This document shows positions 17,964 through 28,547 of a DNA stretch of 64,000 bases, piece by piece. The notes below the pieces were generated by a model. That model saw nothing but the letters and a program-made list of their open reading frames with translations. It searched no databases and was not told where the DNA came from. Each line of letters begins with the position of its first letter. The first letter of the stretch is position 1. Source of the DNA: JAGQYH01 sp041393015 (GTDB lineage: Bacteria > Bacteroidota > Bacteroidia > Chitinophagales > JADIYW01); assembly GCA_041393015.1 (NCBI GenBank), contig JAWKKV010000011.1, positions 1-64,000 on the forward strand. Direction: 5' to 3'. Both the position numbers and the translations under genes were made by a program.

Positions 17964-18602
17964 GTGCCTTCATCAAATAACAATATCTCCTTTCGGTCAG
18001 CTACACCTTCAGATGTTGCTCAAGCAGTGCCGTTAATTTATTCTTCCGGACCTGATGTTTGCGAGTTTATGTTTTACGATGCTAAAAAAGGAAGTGCCCA
18101 AAATTTCTTTGCTTATGGTTTTACAAGATCGGGCGGCGAATTAGGCTACGACAATCATACTTGTATTTTAATAGACAATAAAGTAGTTGGTATTGGCGCC
18201 ATTTGGAATGGCAAAAAGACCTTTAGTTTTATGCTCGCCGATATCAAAAAGATATTTGCCTTCTTTGGTTTTTTTAAAGGTTTGATGATTTTATTTCGCG
18301 CCTTAAAAGTGGAAATGTTAATTCCACCACCCAAAAAGAAGGAATGGGTGATAGCGCATTTAGCAATCGATTCGACCATTACAGGAAAAGGCTTAGGTAC
18401 AAAATTAATCCATTATTTAATTGATTCCGTTTCCATTAAACCCGATGAAAAAACCATCTTAGATGTTTCCTTTATCAACCCCAAAGCACAAAAACTATAT
18501 GAGCGATTAGGGTTCAAAGTCACCAAGAAAAAGGAATCTAAGCTTCAAAGAAAAAAATACAACGTTAAAGTGCCCGGACATTATAGGATGGAACGGGAAT
18601 AA
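17964..18602 (+). CDS. GNAT-family N-acetyltransferase
   Basis: A 212-residue acetyltransferase. The acetyl-CoA-binding motif (VIAHLAIDSTITGKGLGTKLIHYLI) lies at about residues 132-156 and the C-terminal strand/helix NPKAQKLYERLGFKV follows, as in RimI-like GNATs. A GTG start at 17964 gives the sequence PSSNNNISFRSATPSDVAQAV, a normal GNAT beginning. The substrate is not evident. It is preceded by a repeat tract and followed by another, so it is probably monocistronic. Confidence 0.82.
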   Translation: MPSSNNNISFRSATPSDVAQAVPLIYSSGPDVCEFMFYDAKKGSAQNFFAYGFTRSGGELGYDNHTCILIDNKVVGIGAIWNGKKTFSFMLADIKKIFAFFGFFKGLMILFRALKVEMLIPPPKKKEWVIAHLAIDSTITGKGLGTKLIHYLIDSVSIKPDEKTILDVSFINPKAQKLYERLGFKVTKKKESKLQRKKYNVKVPGHYRMERE

Positions 18603-18610
18603 GCATCCAT

Positions 18611-18652
18611 TTAGAATTTGAATTTGTGTTTGAACTTGAACTTGATTTTACA
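18611..18652 (-). repeat. CAAA-rich tract just after the T9SS cargo gene stop
   Basis: In the coding direction of the leftward gene ending at 18654 this reads AATCAAGTTCAAGTTCAAAC followed by ACAAATTCAAATTC: a G-poor, CAA-rich degenerate hexamer tract placed right after the stop codon, like those at 7174, 29747, 35550 and 35690. Confidence 0.65.
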
Positions 18653-18653
18653 T

Positions 18654-20990
18654 CTATTGCTTCACCCACTTATAATACCCATTTCCTTCATTGGTTTCAA
18701 TCTTCAACCAATAAATCCCAGGCGCTAAATGATCAATCGCAATATTTTGAGTTGCTTGATAAGTGGAAATTAACTGTCCAGCAATATCTAAAATTTGAAT
18801 GTTAATGATCTGGAAAGTTTGCTGCCCAATATTTGAAACAGAAATTCTGTCTTGTGCCGGATTAGGATAAATGCTAAAATGACTATTTAAAATATTTTCT
18901 TTCAATCCCGTAACAATAGCCTCTCTTGATTGCGCATCGACAGCAATGATATTCTCGTCCACATCAATCGCCAATACATCCACTATATCTAAAATCACTT
19001 CATTTGAAACCGGCCTTCCTAACACGTTATCTTCCGTTACAATATACACCGCACCAATAGGCCCGATGCCTCTCCGCTCATTATGTCCGGTGCTTTTTAC
19101 CAATCCAATTTCTAATCTTTTCTCTTCTTCTAAATGTTTGGAAATAAAAAGCACGCTATCGGAAGTTCCTAGCCAGGAAGGCTCCGGTTCAAAGCTTATA
19201 TCCGCAATAGGAATGGGTGAATTGGAATAATCAATCACAAAACAAATTCCATAAATATCTTCTGCCGGATTATCATCCGTTCCCAAAATAACATCTGCGG
19301 TAAACTCAATTCCTTCTGGAACATTTTGAGGTAAATCAACAAATAATTCCGGTGCATCTAACAAACTCATATTCGATGGAAATCGACCGGAACTATTATG
19401 CGTCAATCCATAATTATTTTCAATAGCAATTACATCACCAATATCAATCGTTCCGTTTCCATCTGTATCAACGTGTTTAATATCAGCGCCGGAAGCTTGA
19501 GTAATACCCCAATCTTCTGCCCATTGACCTTTCCATTCTAACGTGGCATTAGGCCTTACCGGGCCGTTTTGATTATAAAAAATACCGATGGATAAAAGGT
19601 CATAAATGTTAGCCACTTGATTAAAATTAGCATCTCCCGGATAAACAACATCATTTACAAAAACACAGGAGCTATCTAATGGATTAGAATCTGATTTAGT
19701 AGATAAAAAAGCATCTGACCCTTGCTTGGGTGTTATTTTTGCCACTATAGTTGGTAAAGAATGGTTAACGACAACAGTGTTAGACGCTTGCGTAATAGTG
19801 GTGATATCTTCATAATTGCAATCTTCATATCCAAAAGCAGTGGATATCCAAAAACCTAAATTAGCACTATTCTCAACCACTCTACCATAGCCAATCAAAT
19901 TATCGTTGTACCATTGAATTCCTTTAAATGAAGCTTTTCTACCAGGATTATATCGCTTTACCCAAATTACATTTCCACTAGCATCTACATTCATTAAGAG
20001 CGATTGGTATTCATTGCTAATAGTGGGATTCGGCACACCCGTTGTCATTAAATATCCTCCTTGATTATCCGAAATGATGCATGATCCCCAGCCAGCTTGT
20101 TCATCACTGCCTACCGTATATGTTTTCGCACTGGTGTTGTTTCCTAATGTGTCAAACTCTAAAAAAGTGATTTGATCATTGTATCGCCCAGTAGCAATAA
20201 AACCATTTTCCGTTTCTAAAAAACCATATACTTCGGTATATTCCGATGTATCTACTACCGAATAACTTCTATTCCAAACTACTTTAAGATTATTGTCTAG
20301 TCTTAAAATATTAAAATAACTGTCAGCAAAAGTGAGTAAATCACCTCTATTTTGATTGGTTATAATATAGTAGCCGTATTGCTCTGAAGGAAAGATTTTA
20401 AAAGACTTGATGCTGGAAATGCTATCTCCGGCATTCACTTTTACAATAGTATCTGTTAGTGCTGTTTCATCAAGTTTGGTGATAAATCCATAATCGCCCG
20501 TCACTCTGTGTCCGGCCATTACATATTCATTTTCATCTACAGCTTCCAAATAATCATTAATGGTATTGTTCAGCGGTGCAACATTTAAAACCTTACTCCA
20601 TACCACGCTTCCACTAACAATTTTTAGCATCATATTATTGGCCAAAATAGAACCACTAACAATTAACTCACCATCCGTATCGTAGCCGATATCTCCAACA
20701 TTCATAAAATTTTGAATGATATTAACTATCGCGGTAGATTGCGTCAATAAGGAACCATCACTTTCCACGATACTCACTTGTGTTTGATATCCTTCTTGTG
20801 CAGCAGGCGCCCATGATTGAGTAGCCACTATTAAGGTGCTATCCGTTAAAGGAATCACTTTCTTAAAATCTTGCCATAAAGGACCATCGTAATAATACCT
20901 CTGGTTTAAATCCTGACCAGCTAATGGATGACATCCAATAACCAATAAGAGACAGATAATTGCCCAATATTTTAATACATTTTTGTTCAC
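18654..20990 (-). CDS. Secreted protein with dockerin-like module and type IX sorting tail
   Basis: A 778-residue exported protein. A signal peptide is followed by ~400 residues with repeated beta-propeller-like segments (GFLETENGFIATGRYNDQI, GSCIISDNQGGYLMTTGVP). Next comes a dockerin-like region with paired Ca-binding-type loops (GDANFNQVANIYDLLSIGIF; DTDGNGTIDIGDVIAIENNY), a cohesin-like beta domain (about residues 540-690), and a C-terminal sorting domain (SHFSIYPNPAQDRISVSN...GIYWLKIETNEGNGYYKWVKQ). The tail marks it as type IX secretion cargo, delivered to the surface or medium. No catalytic motif is seen, so its job is unknown. The CAAA-rich tract follows its stop. Confidence 0.85.
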   Translation of the reverse strand: MNKNVLKYWAIICLLLVIGCHPLAGQDLNQRYYYDGPLWQDFKKVIPLTDSTLIVATQSWAPAAQEGYQTQVSIVESDGSLLTQSTAIVNIIQNFMNVGDIGYDTDGELIVSGSILANNMMLKIVSGSVVWSKVLNVAPLNNTINDYLEAVDENEYVMAGHRVTGDYGFITKLDETALTDTIVKVNAGDSISSIKSFKIFPSEQYGYYIITNQNRGDLLTFADSYFNILRLDNNLKVVWNRSYSVVDTSEYTEVYGFLETENGFIATGRYNDQITFLEFDTLGNNTSAKTYTVGSDEQAGWGSCIISDNQGGYLMTTGVPNPTISNEYQSLLMNVDASGNVIWVKRYNPGRKASFKGIQWYNDNLIGYGRVVENSANLGFWISTAFGYEDCNYEDITTITQASNTVVVNHSLPTIVAKITPKQGSDAFLSTKSDSNPLDSSCVFVNDVVYPGDANFNQVANIYDLLSIGIFYNQNGPVRPNATLEWKGQWAEDWGITQASGADIKHVDTDGNGTIDIGDVIAIENNYGLTHNSSGRFPSNMSLLDAPELFVDLPQNVPEGIEFTADVILGTDDNPAEDIYGICFVIDYSNSPIPIADISFEPEPSWLGTSDSVLFISKHLEEEKRLEIGLVKSTGHNERRGIGPIGAVYIVTEDNVLGRPVSNEVILDIVDVLAIDVDENIIAVDAQSREAIVTGLKENILNSHFSIYPNPAQDRISVSNIGQQTFQIINIQILDIAGQLISTYQATQNIAIDHLAPGIYWLKIETNEGNGYYKWVKQ

Positions 20991-21120
20991 GTTATAAATG
21001 TAGTTAAGATAGTTTGGATAAATTAAGACATAATAACACTAAAATATTTATACATTTACTTCTCAAACCCATATAATTGTTGAAATTCAATCACTTACGC
21101 TTAATTTTTTATCAATTGGT

Positions 21121-22560
21121 ATGAACAACAGTAAAGTAATTAAGATCATCTCCAAACTTTCTAACAAAGAACTCGGTGACTTTTCAGCATATTTAGCTTC
21201 TCCTTATTTTAATAAGAATACTATCCTCTTCAACATTGTAGAAGTCATACTGTCTTTTAAAACCAATTTTGACGATCCAAAACTGACACATGATTATGTG
21301 ATGAAATCGGTTTATTCTAAAGAGAACAGAAAAATCGATCGACTAAGAAATGATATGACGTTGATCTTTAAGCACCTCAAACAATTTATGGCTTTTGAAG
21401 AAATTCGCGCCTCTGACATCCAAACAGATCTTGCCCTATTAAGCGCCCTCCAAAACAAGGAAATGAATACGCTTTTTGAAAAAGAAAGTGATCATATAAA
21501 GTCAACACTTTCTGAATCAAAAGAACCGCAAAAAGACCTTTATCAATTCCAATTTTACGATGAATTAGATAAATTTTTTCTAAGTAAACGAACAAGAGTT
21601 TACGATGAAAATTTACAGTTAAAAATGGATGCTTTAGACAGCTACTATCTCACCGTAAAACTGAGAGAAGCTTGTGAAATGCTCAATAGAAATGCCATCT
21701 ATCAAAAACAATATCAACTTGGTTTATCTAAATTTTTAGATGACTTTTTAGCCAACGAACCACTTGATTTATACAATTCAACTATTCGGATTTATTACGC
21801 TACTTACAAAATGTTGAAGTCGAATGAAAGAAGCGATTTTGAGTACTTACTAAATTTATTGGAGACAGATACAGAAGATATTCCGGCAGAGCAAGTGCGA
21901 GAATTATACATTCATGCTCAGAATTTCTGCACTAGAAACATCAATAAAGGCAACAAGGAATATTTCAATGATATGTTTAATATTTTCCAAAAACTGATTA
22001 GTAACAATTTGCTGATGGTGGATGGATTTATTCCGCATACCACTTATAAAAATGTGGTAACAGTAGCTTTAAATATTGAAGAAAATGAATGGGTTCAAAA
22101 TTTTATTGAAAGCCATAAAGCCAATTTAAAAGAAGATGTTAGAGAAAGTGCTTACAGTTATAACTTGGCAAAATACAATTATGAGGTTGGTTTAATTGAC
22201 GAAGCAGTTCAGTTATTACAATCTGTGCATTACGAAGACGATTATTATCAAATAGATGCACGATATTTACTGCTGAAAATCTTTTATGAAACGGATGAAC
22301 ACGAATCATTGCTCTATTATATTGATGCATTTAAATTGTATTTGAAGAGAAACAAGGATTTTAATATTGATACCCGAGAGTTGATTATTACTTTTTTAAA
22401 ATTATTGAGAAAAACTGCCATATTGAAACATAGAAAACCTTATCTCAATAAAAGCGACTTTCAATTGCGCTATAAAAAATTGGAAAATCAATTTATTGAT
22501 AACCAAAACATTCCTTACAGAAAATGGATGGAAACTATTCTTCAAGACCTAAATAAATAG
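21121..22560 (+). CDS. Conserved helical protein of unknown function
   Basis: A 479-residue cytoplasmic protein that I do not recognise as a named family, although the opening NKELGDFSAYLASPYFNKN resembles a Bacteroidota-restricted group of large helical hypotheticals. It is predicted almost entirely alpha-helical with TPR-like stretches (LAKYNYEVGLIDEAVQLLQSV, YQIDARYLLLKIFYET). No signal peptide or membrane segment is present. Twelve bases separate it from the flippase gene, suggesting one transcript. No function is proposed. Confidence 0.75.
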   Translation: MNNSKVIKIISKLSNKELGDFSAYLASPYFNKNTILFNIVEVILSFKTNFDDPKLTHDYVMKSVYSKENRKIDRLRNDMTLIFKHLKQFMAFEEIRASDIQTDLALLSALQNKEMNTLFEKESDHIKSTLSESKEPQKDLYQFQFYDELDKFFLSKRTRVYDENLQLKMDALDSYYLTVKLREACEMLNRNAIYQKQYQLGLSKFLDDFLANEPLDLYNSTIRIYYATYKMLKSNERSDFEYLLNLLETDTEDIPAEQVRELYIHAQNFCTRNINKGNKEYFNDMFNIFQKLISNNLLMVDGFIPHTTYKNVVTVALNIEENEWVQNFIESHKANLKEDVRESAYSYNLAKYNYEVGLIDEAVQLLQSVHYEDDYYQIDARYLLLKIFYETDEHESLLYYIDAFKLYLKRNKDFNIDTRELIITFLKLLRKTAILKHRKPYLNKSDFQLRYKKLENQFIDNQNIPYRKWMETILQDLNK

Positions 22561-22572
22561 CTTAGATATTCC

Positions 22573-24060
22573 ATGAGCATCCTAAAACGGTTAATATCTG
22601 ACACCGCCATTTACGGCACCAGTAGCATTCTAGCAAGGATGCTTAACTATCTATTGACTTTTTTCATTGCCACTCTAATTGCTACTAAAGATTTTGGTGT
22701 TTTTACTGACCTATATGCGATGGTGGCGTTTCTTTTGGTCATTCTGACACATGGTATGGAAACGGCCTTTTTTCGGCATATCAATATTTTAGATGAAAGA
22801 AAAAATGTATTTGGAACAGCTTTTTTATCGGTGGCAACTTTTGCTTCCTTTTTTCTTTTACTCAGCGTATTATTTATCAAACCTATAGCTGTTGGATTGA
22901 AATATCCCGACCAGCAAAACTATATATTGATCTTTGCTTTTATTGTCTTTTTTGATGTTTTAACCGCTGTTCCATTTGCAAACTTAAGGCATCTAGGCAA
23001 AGCCAAAAAGTTCGCTATCATTAAGATTTTTAATGTACTACTAACCATTGGTTTAAATATTTTCTTCTTGTGGCTTTGTCCTAAAATGATAGATGGTCAC
23101 TCCACTTTTTCGAATTGGATCTCGAGTTGGTATCAGCAAGATAGTAAAGTGATGTACGTTTTCGTAGCTAACTTAATGGCCAGCGGAGTGAACTTACTTT
23201 TAATGCTCCCTGAAATTTCAAAAATCTCATTTAAGATAGATAAGGAAGTTTATAAAAAGATGCTTTACTATGGGCTTCCCATAATGCTTTTAGGCTTTGC
23301 CGGCACCATCAATGAAATGTTCGATAGAAAAATATTGAGATTTTATCTGCCATACGATGATGCAGAAAACCTAAGACAACTAGGCATTTACGGCTTTGCC
23401 TATAAAATTTCTATGATTATGGCGATGTTTTTACAAGCGTACAAATTTGCTGTAGAACCTATTTTATTTTCTGAAGCAACCAACAAAAATGCACCGTCTA
23501 CTTATGCTAAAATCATGAAGTATTATTTAGTTGCGGTTTGTATTCTGTTTGTCTTTATGATTTTCAACCTGCCATTGATTGAACACTTACTATATAAAAT
23601 TAGTCCATTAAGCGAAGACTACAGGGCGGCTTTTAAATTGGTGCCGATTCTCTTGGCGGCCAATGCATTTTTAGGCATTTATTTTAATGTGGCTACTTGG
23701 TACAAAGTGTCAGACAAAACCATGTATGGCGCCTATATTGCATTTTTTGGCGCTGCCATCACCATTGCTCTTAATTTAATTTTTGTTCCAATGTTTGAGA
23801 TCCAAGCCTCTGCCTGGACAACCTTAATCTGTTATTTGGCTATGACAGGTGTGGGACTTTGGTTAGGTCAAAAATTCTATCCTATACCGTACCAATTTAA
23901 GCGTTTATCGCTCTATCTGTTTATTGCTTTAATTGGCTTTGGAATTTATTTTGTTAGCCAACAGCTTCCATTCTACTACTTAAGTTTAATTTCAATTCTT
24001 TTGGTGGCTTCCTTTGTTGCTATCGTTTACAAATTGGAAAAGGGAGATTTGAAAAAATAA
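22573..24060 (+). CDS. Polysaccharide flippase of the MATE/Wzx superfamily
   Basis: A 495-residue integral membrane protein with about 12-14 hydrophobic helices. The N-terminus (LISDTAIYGTSSILARMLNYLLTFFIATLIATKDFGVF) is typical of oligosaccharide flippases, which move lipid-linked sugar units across the inner membrane. It is probably co-transcribed with the helical protein upstream. The substrate is unknown, and it is not next to glycosyltransferase genes in this window. Confidence 0.87.
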   Translation: MSILKRLISDTAIYGTSSILARMLNYLLTFFIATLIATKDFGVFTDLYAMVAFLLVILTHGMETAFFRHINILDERKNVFGTAFLSVATFASFFLLLSVLFIKPIAVGLKYPDQQNYILIFAFIVFFDVLTAVPFANLRHLGKAKKFAIIKIFNVLLTIGLNIFFLWLCPKMIDGHSTFSNWISSWYQQDSKVMYVFVANLMASGVNLLLMLPEISKISFKIDKEVYKKMLYYGLPIMLLGFAGTINEMFDRKILRFYLPYDDAENLRQLGIYGFAYKISMIMAMFLQAYKFAVEPILFSEATNKNAPSTYAKIMKYYLVAVCILFVFMIFNLPLIEHLLYKISPLSEDYRAAFKLVPILLAANAFLGIYFNVATWYKVSDKTMYGAYIAFFGAAITIALNLIFVPMFEIQASAWTTLICYLAMTGVGLWLGQKFYPIPYQFKRLSLYLFIALIGFGIYFVSQQLPFYYLSLISILLVASFVAIVYKLEKGDLKK

Positions 24061-24105
24061 TTAATTAAATAAAACAGCTTATATGAAGCTTCTATTGGAA
24101 CAACT

Positions 24106-24113
24106 TATATTTG
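24106..24113 (+). promoter_or_regulatory. -7 box TATATTTG only 7 bases before the ATG: possible leaderless promoter
   Basis: TATATTTG fits the Bacteroidota -7 consensus exactly and is followed by CGGCACA and then the ATG of the secreted protein gene. Since transcription usually begins about 4-7 bases after this box, the message would start at or beside the ATG. No -33 TTG is clear. Confidence 0.5.
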
Positions 24114-24120
24114 CGGCACA

Positions 24121-25134
24121 ATGAAATTAATCTTCCTCCATATTTTGGTTGTTTGTCAACTATCCATTGCTTTTGCTCAGAACGAAGTATGGGTTCCTGT
24201 AAAAGATATGATTTCTGGCGTTGCCGTTAAAATGCCGCAGCTTCCAAAATATGAGCAAGAAGAACTTTTTACCGCCGATGGCAGCATTGTAAAGGAGATT
24301 TTTTCAACCGAACACAATGGCGTTAAATTATATTTCGAAGTTCAACCCATCTTATCTGATGCGAAAAAAGCTCACGATGAAGCCATCAACAAAGCTTTTA
24401 AGTTAATTGCCATTCAAAATCAAGGAACGCCCGGCAAAAAGCAAAAGCTTAAAAAAGATGATTTTACCTATCATTATGTTGAAACACCTTTAGTAACCGG
24501 CAAGCTAATTCGAAGTGTGGCATTTGTCTACAATGAGCGATTGATTCACATTTATATGAAAGGCAGTATCGATGCCATCTTTGATATTGATGCTAATTAT
24601 TATTTAGCCAGTTGGAGCCTTCCCAATATTGTAGAAACCTCAGTAGTAGAAACAAAAACAGAAGCCGTTGAAATAGATGAAGAAGTTTTAGAACAATTAA
24701 ACTGGATAAGTGTTGAATTAGGCGATGGTATTTCAACTAAATTTCCTGGTAAGCCATTTAAAAAAGAAAGCTTTATTGAAAGAGGAAAAAGCGACTTACT
24801 TGTTACTTCATTTGCTTATACAGCATTAGAAGATCGTTTAAATTATGTGGCTACTAAAAGAGTTTACAATAGCGATGAAGGCCAATTAACAGATGATGCC
24901 TTATTTGCTTTTTTAACGGATAGAGTTGTTGCGAACAAACATTTGAAGAAATTGAAGACAATTGAAACTAATAACGGAAAACAATATGTCTTCTCAAAAG
25001 GAATACGATTTTACCGATTGCATTTAATTAGAGTGGATGATACGCTTTATCAATTTTTAGTGAAAGGAAAACGCAAAAGTATTTACAGTCCAAAAGCCGA
25101 CTATTTTTTTAACCAAACCAGTTCGGACCTTTAA
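24121..25134 (+). CDS. Secreted protein with two related beta domains, function unknown
   Basis: A 337-residue protein with a signal peptide (MKLIFLHILVVCQLSIAFAQ), which fixes the ATG at 24121. Two halves look related: WVPVKDMISGVAVKMPQLPKYEQEELF and WISVELGDGISTKFPGKPFKKESFI each open a ~140-residue unit that continues through a strand-rich segment, so it is probably an internal duplication. No known family was recognised. It lies three bases ahead of mfd, so the two are likely co-transcribed, but a functional link is not evident. Confidence 0.7.
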   Translation: MKLIFLHILVVCQLSIAFAQNEVWVPVKDMISGVAVKMPQLPKYEQEELFTADGSIVKEIFSTEHNGVKLYFEVQPILSDAKKAHDEAINKAFKLIAIQNQGTPGKKQKLKKDDFTYHYVETPLVTGKLIRSVAFVYNERLIHIYMKGSIDAIFDIDANYYLASWSLPNIVETSVVETKTEAVEIDEEVLEQLNWISVELGDGISTKFPGKPFKKESFIERGKSDLLVTSFAYTALEDRLNYVATKRVYNSDEGQLTDDALFAFLTDRVVANKHLKKLKTIETNNGKQYVFSKGIRFYRLHLIRVDDTLYQFLVKGKRKSIYSPKADYFFNQTSSDL

Positions 25135-25137
25135 ATC

Positions 25138-28100
25138 ATGGATATAGAAAAATTCCATGAGCTAATAGTTGATTCAAGTGCTTTCAGCACTATTGAAGAA
25201 TATCTTACATCAAAGAAGTCCAATTTCCAGATTAAAGGATTAATAGGATCGCAAGCAGCTATTCTAGCAGCGGCCTTACATACCAAAGTTGGCGGTTCTC
25301 ATCTTTTTATTCTGAATGATAAAACAGAAGCCATCTTTTTCGAGAATGACCTTCAAAACTTTTTAGAGAAGAAGGAAATTCTTTTTTTGCCGGATAGTTT
25401 CAAGCGCCTTGGAAAATTTGAAGAAGGCAATAGTTCCAGTATTCAGCTTCGTGCAGAAACGTTGAATAAACTCATTAATCCAAGAGAAAAAACCATTTTA
25501 GCCGTTACACATCCCGAAGCTATTATTGAAAAAGTAGTTGGTGTTAAAAAGCTAAAAGAAAACACCATTCGCTTAAAAGTGGGCGAAAAAGTAGATGTTG
25601 ATTTCATGCTGGAGTTGCTTTTGGAATATGGCTTTCATAGAGAAGATTTTGTTTATGAGCCGGGCGAATTTTCCATTAGAGGCGGCATCGTAGATGTGTA
25701 TTCATTCGGCAATGAATTTCCTTACAGAATTGAATTGATGGGAGATGAGGTAGAAAGTTTAAGAACTTTTGATCCAGAAAGTCAGATCTCACAAAAAAAG
25801 ATTACATCACTCAATATTATTCCCAATATCAATGAGCAATTTGACAGAGATGCTTATGCAGATATATTTGAATTTTTGCCCAAAGACTTAACGATTTGGA
25901 TAGAAGATATTGAAAGCTTTAAAGATATTCTTCAAACTTATTCTACCAGTGCATTAGATGAATTTGAAAGATTGCAAGTAGTGGATGTCAATGCCAAACA
26001 TCCATTTAACAATAAAACATTTGAGCAATTTTTTACGGCAACAGACAGCCTTATTGAGGAGTTTTCAAAATACAATTTGGTTGTTTTTAGTAGTAAAAAG
26101 CAATCCATTGATTTAGACATCGTAGAGTTTAATAGCTCTCCACAACCTGATTTCAATAGAAATTTTGAGTTGTTGATTGAAAACCTACAGCAGAACACAA
26201 AAGATGGAATAGAGAATTTTATCTTCTCGGAAAATCCAAGGCAAATTGAGCGTTTCCACCACATTTTTGCCGACCTAAAAGCAGAAGTTGAGTTTACACC
26301 CATCATCAAAGCCATTTCAAAAGGCTATATCGATCCGGTAAGCAAAATGGCGTGCTATACCGATCACCAAATTTTCAAGCGCTTTCATAAATACAAAGCT
26401 CGTCATGGTTTTTCACGTTCGAAAGCGATAACTATTAAAGCCTTGCGAGAGTTACAACCCGGTGATTTTGTAACACACATGGATCATGGTGTGGGTGTTT
26501 TTTCGGGTTTAGAAAGGGTAGATATTGGCGGCCAAATGCAAGAAATGGTGCGGATCAAATACAAAGACAACGATCTACTCTACGTCAATATCAATTCACT
26601 TCACAAAATTTCGCGCTATTCGGGCAAAGAAGGCAGCAAGCCAAGTGTAAGTAAATTAGGCTCGGATGCTTGGCAAAATTTGAAGCGAAAAACCAAAAGC
26701 AAGATCAAGGATATTGCAAAAGAATTAATCGCTTTGTATGCCAAAAGAAAAGCGCAAATGGGCTTTCAGTTTTCGCCGGATACTTACATGCAACACGAGT
26801 TGGAAGCCTCTTTTATTTATGAAGACACACCCGATCAAGAAAAAGCTACCATAGATGTAAAAACCGATATGGAAAAGCCCGTTCCAATGGATCGTTTGGT
26901 TTGTGGCGACGTGGGATTTGGTAAGACTGAAATTGCGGTTAGAGCAGCTTTTAAAGCGGTAGCCGATAGCAAACAGGTTGGTATTTTAGTGCCTACTACA
27001 ATTTTGGCTATGCAACATCACAAAACATTTGCAGAGCGTTTATCGGATTTTCCTTGCAAGGTAGATTATGTAAACCGTTTTAAAACCGCCAAAGAAAAAA
27101 GCGAAACGTTAAAGCAGTTAAAAGAAGGTAAGGTCGATATCATCATTGGTACGCACGCCATTTTAGGCAAAAAAGTAATCTTTAAAGATCTTGGTTTATT
27201 GATTATTGATGAAGAACAAAAATTTGGTGTTGCAGCCAAAGAAAAACTGCGAAGTTTGGCCACAGAGGTGGATACTTTAACCTTAACCGCTACGCCAATT
27301 CCACGAACCTTAAAGTTTTCATTGATGGGCGCTCGTGATTTGTCCATCATGCAAACGCCTCCACCGAACAGACAACCGGTTACAACAGAAGTGCATCCTT
27401 TCGATCCTGAATTGATCAAAGAAGCAATTGAATATGAAGTGTATCGGGGCGGTCAAGTTTTCTTTGTACACAACCGAGTAAAAGACATTGCCAACATCAA
27501 AACTTTACTGCATCAACAAATTCCGAATATTGAAATTACAGTGGCGCATGGTCAAATGGAAGGCAAGGTGTTAGAACAAAAAATGATGGATTTCATGGAT
27601 GGGAAAGCTGATGTTTTACTCAGCACCAACATCGTTGAATCTGGTTTAGATATTCCTAATGCGAATACCATCATCATCAATAATGCTCAAAATTTTGGCT
27701 TAAGTGATTTACATCAGTTAAGAGGCAGAGTCGGTCGGTCGAATAAAAAAGCATTTTGTTACTTATTAAGTCCGCCGTTAAGTACTTTAACCAAAGATGC
27801 CAGAAGAAGATTACAAACGCTGGAAGAATTTTCTGAATTAGGCAGTGGCTTTAATATTGCCATGCGAGATTTAGACATTAGAGGAGCCGGTAATTTATTG
27901 GGTGGCGAGCAAAGTGGTTTTATTGCAGATATTGGTTTTGAAATGTATCACAAAATTTTGGATGAAACCATTCAAGAATTAAAACATACCGAGTTTAAAG
28001 ATCTTTTTAAAGAAGAAATTGCCAATAAAAGAGAATACGTTAGCGACTGCCAAATTGATACCGATGTGGAACTGATGATTCCGGAGCCGTATGTAAAAAG

Positions 28101-28506
28101 TACGGAAGAACGATTAAAACTTTACACCGAATTAGACGACATCAAAAACGACGAAGAGCTGGAAGCCTTCAAAGTAAAATTGATCGATAGATTCGGACCA
28201 TTGCCAAGAACAGTAGAAGAATTATTCAATGCTTTGCGACTAAGATGGTTGGCGCTTCAACTTGGTTTTGAACGCATCATTTTGAAAAAGAAAAAGTTAA
28301 GATGTTATTTTATTCAAAACCCTGAATCTGCTTTCTACGACTCTCCTATTTTTGGTCAGATCATGGGATATGTTCAAAAGCAAGTGGGTAAATGCAGCAT
28401 CAAACAATCAAACCACTTTTTGATTTTGACGTATGAAAATGTGCCTACTATTACTAACGCCAGAATTGTTTTAAGAGAGTTGACCGAGGCAATCAATGTT
28501 GAATAA
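25138..28506 (+). CDS. mfd: Transcription-repair coupling factor
   Basis: A 1122-residue DNA translocase that removes stalled RNA polymerase at lesions and recruits the UvrABC excision system. Visible parts, in order: a UvrB-like N-terminal region, the RNA polymerase-interacting domain (GDFVTHMDHGVGVFSGLERV, about residues 442-461), and the RecG-like helicase with Walker A GDVGFGKTE (about 590-598), DEEQ (about 690), SLMGARDLS and the QLRGRVGRSNKKAF motif. The TRCF C-terminal domain follows. Length and domain order are normal for the family. Confidence 0.97.
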   Translation: MDIEKFHELIVDSSAFSTIEEYLTSKKSNFQIKGLIGSQAAILAAALHTKVGGSHLFILNDKTEAIFFENDLQNFLEKKEILFLPDSFKRLGKFEEGNSSSIQLRAETLNKLINPREKTILAVTHPEAIIEKVVGVKKLKENTIRLKVGEKVDVDFMLELLLEYGFHREDFVYEPGEFSIRGGIVDVYSFGNEFPYRIELMGDEVESLRTFDPESQISQKKITSLNIIPNINEQFDRDAYADIFEFLPKDLTIWIEDIESFKDILQTYSTSALDEFERLQVVDVNAKHPFNNKTFEQFFTATDSLIEEFSKYNLVVFSSKKQSIDLDIVEFNSSPQPDFNRNFELLIENLQQNTKDGIENFIFSENPRQIERFHHIFADLKAEVEFTPIIKAISKGYIDPVSKMACYTDHQIFKRFHKYKARHGFSRSKAITIKALRELQPGDFVTHMDHGVGVFSGLERVDIGGQMQEMVRIKYKDNDLLYVNINSLHKISRYSGKEGSKPSVSKLGSDAWQNLKRKTKSKIKDIAKELIALYAKRKAQMGFQFSPDTYMQHELEASFIYEDTPDQEKATIDVKTDMEKPVPMDRLVCGDVGFGKTEIAVRAAFKAVADSKQVGILVPTTILAMQHHKTFAERLSDFPCKVDYVNRFKTAKEKSETLKQLKEGKVDIIIGTHAILGKKVIFKDLGLLIIDEEQKFGVAAKEKLRSLATEVDTLTLTATPIPRTLKFSLMGARDLSIMQTPPPNRQPVTTEVHPFDPELIKEAIEYEVYRGGQVFFVHNRVKDIANIKTLLHQQIPNIEITVAHGQMEGKVLEQKMMDFMDGKADVLLSTNIVESGLDIPNANTIIINNAQNFGLSDLHQLRGRVGRSNKKAFCYLLSPPLSTLTKDARRRLQTLEEFSELGSGFNIAMRDLDIRGAGNLLGGEQSGFIADIGFEMYHKILDETIQELKHTEFKDLFKEEIANKREYVSDCQIDTDVELMIPEPYVKSTEERLKLYTELDDIKNDEELEAFKVKLIDRFGPLPRTVEELFNALRLRWLALQLGFERIILKKKKLRCYFIQNPESAFYDSPIFGQIMGYVQKQVGKCSIKQSNHFLILTYENVPTITNARIVLRELTEAINVE

Positions 28507-28547
28507 ATTTGAAATATACCTAGTCTTAGCCTCTCGCTAAAACACCC